Source: Lichenibacterium minor
GTDB taxonomy: Bacteria; Pseudomonadota; Alphaproteobacteria; Rhizobiales; Beijerinckiaceae
Assembly: GCF_004137685.1 (NCBI RefSeq)
Contig: NZ_QYBB01000006.1
Location: 124,001 to 188,000 of the forward strand
Direction of reading: 5' to 3'
DNA length: 64,000 nucleotides
Position 1 is the first letter of the stretch. Each line of letters starts with the position of its first letter. This document shows positions 27,522-34,737 of this stretch, piece by piece. The notes beneath the pieces are model-generated. The model saw only the letters and a list, made by a program, of their open reading frames with translations, had not been told where the DNA came from and ran no database searches. Position numbers and translations under genes: made by a program.

Positions 27522-28256
27522 TCAGGCCGACTTGTCGGGCCAGGGGCACAGGTCCGACACCGGGCAGGCGCCGCAGAGCGGCTTCCGGGCCACGCACACG
27601 TAGCGGCCGTGCAGGATCATCCAGTGGTGGGCGTCGCGCATGAACTCGGCCGGGATCGCCTTCTCGAGCCCGAGTTCGACCGCCAAGGGCGTCGCGCCGG
27701 GCGCGATGGCGAGGCGGTTCGACACGCGGAAGACGTGCGTGTCGACCGCGACGACGGGCTCGCCCCAGACGGTGTTCAGCACCACGTTGGCCGTCTTGCG
27801 GCCGACGCCCGGCAGGGCTTCGAGCAGGGCGCGGTCGCGCGGCACCGTCCCGCCGTGCCGTTCCACCAGCAGGGCGCAGAGCGCCATCACGTTCTTGGCC
27901 TTGGAATTGTAGAGCCCGATCGTCTTCACGAAGTCCCGCAGGCGCTCCTCGCCGAGCTGGAGGATGGCGGCGGGCGTGTCGGCGGCGGCGAAGAGCGGCC
28001 CCGTGGCCTTGTTGACCGACACGTCGGTGGCCTGCGCCGACAGCACCACGGCGACCAGCAGCGTGAAGGGGTCGGAATAGTTCAGCTCGGTCTCGGGTTT
28101 GGGGTTGGCGGAGCGCAGCCGCCCGAAGATGGCGGCCACGCGCCCCGCCTCGTGGGCGTCGTCGATCACCGATGCCGCCACGGGATGCGTGCCGCCGGGC
28201 GCGCCCAGGTCGACCGCGGCTGCGCCGTCGCGGGAGGGTGGCTTCTTCCGGGCCAT
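27522..28256 (-). CDS. nth: Endonuclease III (DNA glycosylase/AP lyase)
   Basis: A base-excision repair enzyme that removes oxidised pyrimidines and cleaves the abasic site. The 244-residue protein has the helix-hairpin-helix-GPD region 'LEALPGVGRKTANVVLN' with the catalytic Lys, the catalytic Asp in 'AVDTHVFRVSNR', and the C-terminal [4Fe-4S] loop C-x6-C-x2-C-x5-C ('CVARKPLCGACPVSDLC'). The start ATG 28254-28256 gives a basic N-terminal extension of about 40 residues, common in alphaproteobacteria; further in-frame upstream codons reach into the neighbouring gene. It is divergent from the DUF2244 gene 57 bp away, an arrangement often seen in Hyphomicrobiales. Confidence 0.95.
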   Translation of the reverse strand: MARKKPPSRDGAAAVDLGAPGGTHPVAASVIDDAHEAGRVAAIFGRLRSANPKPETELNYSDPFTLLVAVVLSAQATDVSVNKATGPLFAAADTPAAILQLGEERLRDFVKTIGLYNSKAKNVMALCALLVERHGGTVPRDRALLEALPGVGRKTANVVLNTVWGEPVVAVDTHVFRVSNRLAIAPGATPLAVELGLEKAIPAEFMRDAHHWMILHGRYVCVARKPLCGACPVSDLCPWPDKSA

Positions 28257-28313
28257 GCGGGTCCTATATGCCGAGGTCAGGGGCGCTGCCCGGATACCAT
28301 GGGAGGTCGCCGC

Positions 28314-28811
28314 ATGTCCGATGCCGATCCCGCCGAGCCGGTGCTGTTCGCGACGCGCCTGCGCCCGCACCGCTCGCTGAACCAGCGCCAGTTCCGCGTC
28401 CTGCTGCTCGGCATCGCGGGCGTCAGCTTCGTGTCGACCCTGCCCTTCGTGATCATGGGCGCCTGGCCGGTGGCGGGCTTCATGGGCCTCGACGTTCTGG
28501 CGGTCTACGTCGCCTTCAAGGCGAGCTTCCGGTCGGCCCGCGCCTACGAGGACGTGGAGGTGACCGTGCTGCAGCTCACGCTGGCCAAGGTCGACGCGGC
28601 GGGTGCGCGCGCCGAATGGCGCTTCAACCCGTCCTGGGTGAGGCTGGAGCGCCAGGAGCACGTCGAGTTCGGCACGCAGCGGCTCGACCTTGTGGCGCGG
28701 GCGAACCGCGTCGAGGTGGCTGGCTTCCTGGGTGCCGACGCCAAGGGGCGCTTCGCCGACGACCTCGGGCGCGCGCTGGCGGAAGCGCGGCGAGGATACC
28801 GCTACGATTGA
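28314..28811 (+). CDS. DUF2244 domain-containing membrane protein
   Basis: A 165-residue inner-membrane protein. The family pattern is 'TRLRPHRSLNQRQFRVLLLGIAGVSF' (residues about 14-40), where the 'L.PHRSL' motif is the hallmark, then two adjoining transmembrane helices (about 30-50 and 53-72) and a cytoplasmic C-terminal domain with 'WVRLERQE' and 'LGRALAEAR'. Function is unknown; it is conserved next to nth in many alphaproteobacteria. GGGAGG precedes ATG 28314 by 6 bases. It converges with the PIG-L gene 22 bp downstream. Confidence 0.9.
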   Translation: MSDADPAEPVLFATRLRPHRSLNQRQFRVLLLGIAGVSFVSTLPFVIMGAWPVAGFMGLDVLAVYVAFKASFRSARAYEDVEVTVLQLTLAKVDAAGARAEWRFNPSWVRLERQEHVEFGTQRLDLVARANRVEVAGFLGADAKGRFADDLGRALAEARRGYRYD

Positions 28812-28833
28812 GGCCGGCGGCCCCGCCCGGCCG

Positions 28834-29583
28834 TCAGGAAGGCGCGCCGAGCGAGGGCGCGACGGCGCCGTCGCGGCGGACGGTTTCGACGCCGTTCGAT
28901 CCGGCGAGCCTCCGCTCCAGGCCCTCCGCGCCCCCGAACTGGAACCCGAGCTGGCTCGCATAGGCGAGGCAGGCCCGCCGCTTCGCGTCCGCCTCGCCGG
29001 GCATCAGCGCCACCTCCTCCTCGGCCAGCTTCGCCATCCGGTCCCGCAGCGGCTCGCGCGGGCTCGCGTCGCGCACCACGTAGGGGAAATCGCGCCACCA
29101 CAGCGTGGGACCGGGCCAGCCCACGCGGTCGAAGGCCCGCACGACCTGGACGTGGTCGGCATGGCCGCCGATGCATTGCGGCGCCAGGACCAGGGCGGGC
29201 CGGTGCGCGTCCAGCAGCGCGGCGAAGGCCGGGGCGAGGTCGTCGACGATCCCGTCCCCCGGACGCACCCCGGCGAACAGCGCCGGCGCGTCGTCGTAGC
29301 CGCGGTGGGGCGCTTCGCGGAACGGCAGCCACAGCGGCTCGGCGCCGAGCGCCCGCATGGCGGCGGCGTCCTCGTCGCGGCGCAGCGCCATGTAGTCGAC
29401 CTCGGCGCCGAGGCCCTTGTCGAGCTGGCAGGCGAGGGCGAAGCCGCGCGGCTCCGGCACCGAAGCCGTGAACACCGTCGCCACGACCACGCGCCAGCCG
29501 GACGCGGCGAGCCGTGCCAGGATGCCGCCGCAGGAGAAGGCGGCATCGTCGAGGTGGGGCGACAGGGCGAGGGCGGTGCGCAT
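28834..29583 (-). CDS. PIG-L family deacetylase
   Basis: A 249-residue LmbE-type zinc-dependent N-deacetylase. The zinc motif PHLDD (residues 9-13, within 'ALALSPHLDDAAFSCGGIL') and the third ligand in 'QCIGGHADHVQVVRAF' are intact. These enzymes remove acetyl groups from GlcNAc-containing small molecules (for example precursors of bacillithiol or mycothiol, or antibiotics); the substrate here is unknown. There is no signal peptide. The next genes on this strand and on the opposite strand give no pathway clue. Confidence 0.9.
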   Translation of the reverse strand: MRTALALSPHLDDAAFSCGGILARLAASGWRVVVATVFTASVPEPRGFALACQLDKGLGAEVDYMALRRDEDAAAMRALGAEPLWLPFREAPHRGYDDAPALFAGVRPGDGIVDDLAPAFAALLDAHRPALVLAPQCIGGHADHVQVVRAFDRVGWPGPTLWWRDFPYVVRDASPREPLRDRMAKLAEEEVALMPGEADAKRRACLAYASQLGFQFGGAEGLERRLAGSNGVETVRRDGAVAPSLGAPS

Positions 29584-29961
29584 GCGGGCGGTTCACGGTT
29601 TCGAGGTCGGGGTCCTGTCTCCCCTCGCGGAAGAAGATGGCCCGATGACGTCGGACCGCACGGGGGTGAAGCGCCGCCCGCGGCGACCGATGTGCGGGAC
29701 AGGCGGCGGGATCGCCCTTCAAGCCAAGGATTGCGCCTTCGAGCGCTCGAACGACGTCCGCCTCCGCCCCGAATCGACGGCCGGATGCCGTGTTGGGCCG
29801 CGGGGACCGGGAGGGTGCCGCCCATCACGGAGGCGGCTCGCGTCAACGTTTCCACCCACCCACGCCGGGTGGCTGGAACGGGAGGGCGGATTAACGCGAT
29901 GTTGAACGCCGTTGTTCCAGGGTAGCGGCGACCGATCGGTCAGACCGCCGCGAGCTGCCCC
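29584..29961. other. Intergenic region upstream of the flavin oxidase operon
   Basis: About 380 bp divide the divergent PIG-L deacetylase and flavin oxidase genes, so promoters for both should lie here. The end (29890-29940) is less GC-rich and contains GAAC/GTTC half-sites (around 29902-29920). I cannot assign boxes with confidence and see no RNA gene or small coding frame that I would support. Confidence 0.35.
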
Positions 29962-31494
29962 ATGATTCTCGACCGCCGACGCTTCCTGCAATCGGCTGCC
30001 ATCGTGGCTGGTGGATCGGCCCTCGGCCGTGCCGTCGATCCGGTCCCGGCTTCCGCCCTGAGCCGCCCGGGCGGGGGCGCCCTCGATTCCCTGTCGAAAG
30101 CCCTGAAGGGGCGTCTCCTCCGGCCCGGCGACGATGGCTATGCCGTTGCAGCCTGGCCCAACGCCGGACGCTGGGCCGATGTCCATCCGCGGGCGGTCGC
30201 GCTCTGCACCGGGCCGGACGACGTCCGGGCCTGCGTGGAGTGGCTCCAAGGGCAGAAAGGCCCGTCCCGCGATTTCGCGGTGCGTTCGGGGGGACACAAT
30301 TACGCGGGCTTCTCGACCACCGACGGCCTGCTGATCGACGTGAAGCCCATGAACCGGATCACGATCGATCGCGGCACGCGGACGGCCGTCGTGGAGGCCG
30401 GCGCCAGCAACCAGGACTTGGCCGACGCGTTGCGCGGCGCCGGCTTCGCGGTGCCGTCGGGGCGCTGCCCTACGGTGGGGACGAGCGGCCTCGTGCTCGG
30501 CGGCGGCTGGGGCTTCTCCGCCACCCGGCATGGGCTGACCTGCGACAGCCTGCGCTCGACCGAAGTGGTGACGGCCGACGGTCGCCTGCGCCGGGCCGCG
30601 GAGGCGCGGGACCTCGACCCCGACCTGTTCTGGGCGGCCCGGGGCGGTGGCGGGGGCAACTTCGGCGTGCACACATCCTTCATCTTCGACCTGTATGACG
30701 TGAAGAACGTCGACGTGACGGTGTTCAACATCGTGTGGCCCGCCACCCGGCAGGTCGAGATCGTGCTGGCGCTTCAGCAGATCCAGGCCGAGAACGCCAC
30801 GACCCTGTCGACGCGCACGAAGATCGCCCCCTCGAAGGTCGGCGTGCCGACGAGGGACGACCTCGCGGTCCAAACCTTCGGCCAGTTCTGGGGACCGCCG
30901 GACCAGTTCCGCGCCGCCATGGCGAAGGCGATCTCGATCGCCGACCCGGCGATCCTCGAGGTCAACGGCATGAGCTACTGGAGCGCCCGAGACTACCTCG
31001 TGACCGACGATCCGCTCGGGCTCTACGACCTCCGCTCGCGCTACGTGAAGGGCGGGCTCAGCGGCGATGCGGTGGACACCATGCTGACGCAGATGACGCG
31101 CTGGCCGGGAGGGTCGCTGCGCCAGGACAACATGGGCATTCTGTTCGCCGTCGGAGGCAAGGTGAAGGAGAAACGGCCCGAAGACACGGCCTACGTCCAT
31201 CGACAGGCCGATTACATCTTCGAGATGGAGACCACCTGGAGCCCGCTCGACACGCCCGCGGTCGTGGCTCGGCAGAAGGAATGGCTGGCCGGCTACTTCG
31301 ACGCGATGGAGCGTCACGTGATGCAGCAGTCCTACGTCAACTTCCCGAGTCGGAGCCTGCCCGACTGGCAGCGGGCCTATTACGGCGACAACCTCGGCCG
31401 CCTGTCCCAGGTGAAGCTGCAATACGACCCGCACGAGTTCTTCCGCTTTCCACAAAGCGTGCCCCTGCCGAGCCGCGTGAGCGCGCGGGGCTGA
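29962..31494 (+). CDS. Tat-exported FAD-linked oxidase, berberine-bridge type
   Basis: A 510-residue flavoprotein oxidase of the PCMH/BBE family. A Tat signal (DRRRFLQ, residues 4-10, then a hydrophobic stretch) directs it folded to the periplasm. The FAD-binding domain has 'AVRSGGHNYAGFS' with His112 and 'GRCPTVGTSGLVLGGGWG' with Cys169; in the family these attach FAD by two covalent bonds. The C-terminal BBE segment 'YDPHEFFRFPQSVP' is complete. Substrates of relatives are carbohydrates or alcohol-bearing small molecules; here unknown. It is the first gene of a three-gene set, six bases before the binding-protein gene. Confidence 0.92.
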   Translation: MILDRRRFLQSAAIVAGGSALGRAVDPVPASALSRPGGGALDSLSKALKGRLLRPGDDGYAVAAWPNAGRWADVHPRAVALCTGPDDVRACVEWLQGQKGPSRDFAVRSGGHNYAGFSTTDGLLIDVKPMNRITIDRGTRTAVVEAGASNQDLADALRGAGFAVPSGRCPTVGTSGLVLGGGWGFSATRHGLTCDSLRSTEVVTADGRLRRAAEARDLDPDLFWAARGGGGGNFGVHTSFIFDLYDVKNVDVTVFNIVWPATRQVEIVLALQQIQAENATTLSTRTKIAPSKVGVPTRDDLAVQTFGQFWGPPDQFRAAMAKAISIADPAILEVNGMSYWSARDYLVTDDPLGLYDLRSRYVKGGLSGDAVDTMLTQMTRWPGGSLRQDNMGILFAVGGKVKEKRPEDTAYVHRQADYIFEMETTWSPLDTPAVVARQKEWLAGYFDAMERHVMQQSYVNFPSRSLPDWQRAYYGDNLGRLSQVKLQYDPHEFFRFPQSVPLPSRVSARG

Positions 31495-31500
31495 CGGGGC

Positions 31501-32400
31501 ATGGTCACCGTCCTCCGCCTCCCCGCGGCACGTCGCGACGGCCCGGCGCGCATCGCCCGTGCGCCGAAGCTCCTCGCTTTCGTCTCGGCTCTCCTCCTGG
31601 CGGCCTTCCCGGGCGCGGGACGCGCCGGGGAGGCTGCCCCCGCCTGGGCGGTCTACGACGCCCCGCCCTACATGATCGCCGACGGGCCGGACCGCGACGC
31701 GGGCGTCTTCGACCGCATCCGGCACCTCCTCGACGACCGCCTGTCGGGCACGCCGCAGCCGGCCGTGGTGATGCCGTTCCCCCGCGTGCTGGCATCGGTG
31801 AAGGACGGCGTCCCGCTCTGCTTCGTCGGCGGGGTCAGGACGCCGGAGCGGGACGGCTTCGCCCTGTTCTCGCTGCCGGTCGCCATGTTCTACCCGCTGC
31901 GGATCGTCGTGCATGCCCCGGAGCGCGCGCGGTTCGAGGCCCGCGGTCCCTTGTCGCTCGAAGCCGTGCTGGCCGATCCCGCCCTGCGGTCCAGCATGCT
32001 GAAGGACAGGTCGATGGGAGACGGCATCGACGCCCTGATCCGTCGGGCCCCGCCGTCCCGCGTCCACGCCGACTTCGGCGAAGCCTTCCGCATGCTGCTC
32101 GCCGACCGGCTGGACTACCTCGTCGAATATTCGGCCATGGCCGCCTATGCGGGGGAGAAGCTGGGGCAGCGCGGCACGTTCGTGGGACTGCCCTTCGCGG
32201 AAGCGCCGGCGCCGGTGTTCAGCCGGGTGATGTGCCCGAAGACCGATTGGGGACGGGAGGTCATCGCCCGCGTCGACGCCGTGCTGCGGGCCGAGCGGCC
32301 GAGCCCGAGCTATCGTGCGACGGTCGAGGCCTGGACCGACGACGCCGACGTCGCGACCGTGCGCGACGTCTACGATCGCGCGTTCCTGGCGAGCGAATAG
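31501..32400 (+). CDS. Periplasmic solute-binding-like protein (transporter substrate-binding domain)
   Basis: A 299-residue exported protein with a long N-region and hydrophobic core ('LLAFVSALLLAAFPGAGRAGEA'), cleavage expected near residue 42. The mature part has a bilobal type II binding-protein look ('WAVYDAPPYMIADGP', 'GVPLCFVGGVRTPERDGFALFSLPV', 'LDYLVEYSAMAAYA'), close to the TIGR02285/SBP_bac_3 group often found beside signalling proteins. No permease or ATPase gene is adjacent. It is six bases after the oxidase gene and seven before the diguanylate cyclase gene, so a role as ligand sensor for the cyclase is a reasonable inference. Confidence 0.8.
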   Translation: MVTVLRLPAARRDGPARIARAPKLLAFVSALLLAAFPGAGRAGEAAPAWAVYDAPPYMIADGPDRDAGVFDRIRHLLDDRLSGTPQPAVVMPFPRVLASVKDGVPLCFVGGVRTPERDGFALFSLPVAMFYPLRIVVHAPERARFEARGPLSLEAVLADPALRSSMLKDRSMGDGIDALIRRAPPSRVHADFGEAFRMLLADRLDYLVEYSAMAAYAGEKLGQRGTFVGLPFAEAPAPVFSRVMCPKTDWGREVIARVDAVLRAERPSPSYRATVEAWTDDADVATVRDVYDRAFLASE

Positions 32401-32407
32401 GCCGACC

Positions 32408-33751
32408 ATGCCGACCAGCGAAGGCTCCCGCGCCGCAGGGCGACCCGACGCCGGCGGCGCATCGGCCCGCTCGCTGGCGACCCGTCTGCTCAGGGTCATC
32501 TTCGGCTGCTACTTCGGCGTCGCCGTGGCGGTGACGGCCGCGCAGATGGTCGGCGAATACCGGAGTGCCCACCGCCGCCTCGAAGCGGACATCCAGGCCA
32601 TGGAGCGGACCTTCGGGCGCGGCCTCGCCGAAGCCATGTGGAGCTTCAACACCGACGTCCTGCACGGCATCCTGACCGGCATCGCCGAAATGCCCGCGGT
32701 GGTGGCCGTCGAGGTGCGCGACGAACACGGGGCCGTGGTCGAGCGCGTCGGGACGGACGCCGCCCGGCAGCGATCGGTGACGTCCCTGGACCAGCCGTTC
32801 GACCGCAGCTTCGACCTCGTCTACGCGGACGAGAGCCGCCGGACGCATCTGGTCGGGCGCTGGACCGTGCGGTCCAACGACGGCATCGCGTTCGATCAGG
32901 TGTGGGACACGTTCGTCGTCATCCTGATCAATTCGGCGCTGAAGACCCTGACGCTGTGGGGCATCTTCTTCGTCGTGATCCGGCGCATGGTGGGACGGCC
33001 GCTCGACGAGATCGGCGCCTTCGTGGCGCGGCTCGACGCCGGCAGCCTGGGAGCGGAGCCGCTGACCCTGCGGTCGCGCGGGAGCCACGAGCTCGACCTC
33101 CTCGCCCGCGCCTTCAACGCCATGACGGCCAAGCTGCGCGGCGCCTTCGACGCCAATGCCGCTCTCATGCGCGACCTCCAGGACGCGAATGCGACCCTGC
33201 AGGCCAGGGTCGACGAGCGCACCCGCGACCTCGCGCGCCTCGCCCGCACCGACCAGCTGACGGGGCTCGGCAACCGCCGCGACCTCGACGAGGCCCTCGA
33301 CAGGGAAGCCGCGCGGGCCGGCGAGGGACGGCCTCTGAGCGTCATCCTGGGCGACATCGACCACTTCAAGTCCATCAACGACCGGCACGGCCACGCCGTC
33401 GGCGATGCCGTGCTCGTCGCCTTCGCGGACGCCCTGCGCCGGAGCCTCCGCGAAGGCGACGGCCTCGGGCGCTGGGGCGGCGAGGAGTTCATGGTCCTGT
33501 GCCCGAACACCGGTGTCGCCGCGGCCCGCGGCGTCGCGGAAGCGCTGCGGCAGCGGATGGAGGAGCTGGACCTGCCGGCCGTGGGCACGCGGACCTGCTC
33601 GTTCGGCGTCGCGGAGCTCGACCCCGGCGAAAGCGTCGACCGCATGCTGGTGCGCGCCGACGCGGCCCTCTACGCCGCCAAGCGGAACGGCCGCAACCGG
33701 GTCGAGGCGGCGGACGCTGCCGCGGCGTGGGGCCGGCGGAACGTCGCCTGA
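32408..33751 (+). CDS. Membrane diguanylate cyclase with periplasmic sensor and HAMP
   Basis: Makes the second messenger c-di-GMP from two GTP. The 447 residues comprise TM1 (28-47), a periplasmic sensor region (48-168), TM2 (170-192), HAMP (193-245), a coiled coil (247-280) and the GGDEF domain. The active motif is GGEEF (357-361), and REGD (348-351), five residues upstream, is an intact product-inhibition I-site. The start ATG 32408 lies seven bases after the binding-protein gene and is preferred to an upstream in-frame codon inside that gene. Sensing of a periplasmic cue, possibly through the neighbouring binding protein, is inferred. Confidence 0.93.
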   Translation: MPTSEGSRAAGRPDAGGASARSLATRLLRVIFGCYFGVAVAVTAAQMVGEYRSAHRRLEADIQAMERTFGRGLAEAMWSFNTDVLHGILTGIAEMPAVVAVEVRDEHGAVVERVGTDAARQRSVTSLDQPFDRSFDLVYADESRRTHLVGRWTVRSNDGIAFDQVWDTFVVILINSALKTLTLWGIFFVVIRRMVGRPLDEIGAFVARLDAGSLGAEPLTLRSRGSHELDLLARAFNAMTAKLRGAFDANAALMRDLQDANATLQARVDERTRDLARLARTDQLTGLGNRRDLDEALDREAARAGEGRPLSVILGDIDHFKSINDRHGHAVGDAVLVAFADALRRSLREGDGLGRWGGEEFMVLCPNTGVAAARGVAEALRQRMEELDLPAVGTRTCSFGVAELDPGESVDRMLVRADAALYAAKRNGRNRVEAADAAAAWGRRNVA

Positions 33752-33794
33752 GCGGCGTCCCCGGGCGACACGCGACGGCGGATCCGGGCCTGGC

Positions 33795-34718
33795 TCAGGA
33801 CGGCGGCCCGTCCGGCGGCACCCCGAGCCGGCCGGCGAGCCCGTCGCGCAGGCCCCGCAGCATCGGCCCGACCGCAGCAGCGCGGAAACGGTGATGGCGG
33901 GCGAAGCCGAAGCATTGCAGCGGCAGGTACAGGAGCTGCTTCAGCTTCCAGCCCAGCGGGACGTGGGCGAGGCGGAACCCGTACAGCGTGTTGCGCAGGT
34001 AGGTCCCCATGCGGAACGGGCGCTGGTTCGGCATGGTGAGGCCGAAGCCGAGCGGGATCGTCCCGGTGCCGACCGTGTGTTCCATCGGCACGTCGGAGGC
34101 GAGCCAGCAGGACTGGCCCCGCGCCCAGGCGCGGAAGCACCATTCGAGGTCGATGGCGTCGATGAAGAAGTCGGCGCGGAACATCCCCGTCTCGCGCAGG
34201 GTGCGCAGGTTGAACAGCGTGCCCGATGTCGGCAGGAAGTCGACGGGCGTCAGCGCGCCGTCGGGCGGGCAGCCCCGGCGCGGCCGGTAGCGCGGCGGCT
34301 TCGAAGCGCCCGCCACGCGGCCGCGCGGCGCCACCAGCCGGGGCGCCAGGGCGGCGGGGGCCCGGCGCAGGGCTTCGAGCCGGTCGAAGGCGAGCCCGAG
34401 CCGCGGCAGCATGCCGGGCCACGGGCGCGAATCCTGGTCGAACAGCGCCAACCGCTCGAAGCCGTCGCGGCTGGCCGCCAGGGCGATGAAGTTCAGCCCC
34501 ACGCCGACGCCGAGGTTCGAATCCGCCGTGATGGCGACGAGGGCCGGGTAGTCGGCCAGCACGGCTTCCAGCGCGGGCTCCAGGGGGGCGTTGTTGAAGA
34601 GGTAGATGCGGCCGACGTCGCGCGACAGCGTCGCCACGAGGTCGAGCAGCAGCGCGGCGTCCGGATGGAAGGACACGATGCCGGCCGCGACGGGGAGGGG
34701 GTCGGGGAGGTCGGTCAT
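33795..34718 (-). CDS. Family 2 glycosyltransferase (rhamnosyltransferase-like)
   Basis: A 307-residue GT-A fold glycosyltransferase. 'VAAGIVSFHPD' and 'YLFNNAPLE' begin the nucleotide-sugar fold, 'SNLGVGVGLNFIALAAS' is typical of RfbF-like rhamnosyltransferases, 'LALFDQDS' is the metal-binding DxD-like motif, and 'FFIDAIDLEWCFRAWARG' is the acceptor-side acidic motif. It probably adds a deoxysugar to a surface polysaccharide or O-antigen. It follows the GGDEF/EAL gene by 19 bp on the same strand, so it is likely in one operon with a c-di-GMP enzyme, hinting at coordinated exopolysaccharide control. Confidence 0.88.
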   Translation of the reverse strand: MTDLPDPLPVAAGIVSFHPDAALLLDLVATLSRDVGRIYLFNNAPLEPALEAVLADYPALVAITADSNLGVGVGLNFIALAASRDGFERLALFDQDSRPWPGMLPRLGLAFDRLEALRRAPAALAPRLVAPRGRVAGASKPPRYRPRRGCPPDGALTPVDFLPTSGTLFNLRTLRETGMFRADFFIDAIDLEWCFRAWARGQSCWLASDVPMEHTVGTGTIPLGFGLTMPNQRPFRMGTYLRNTLYGFRLAHVPLGWKLKQLLYLPLQCFGFARHHRFRAAAVGPMLRGLRDGLAGRLGVPPDGPPS

Positions 34719-34737
34719 CGGGCGGCACGTCCCGCCC

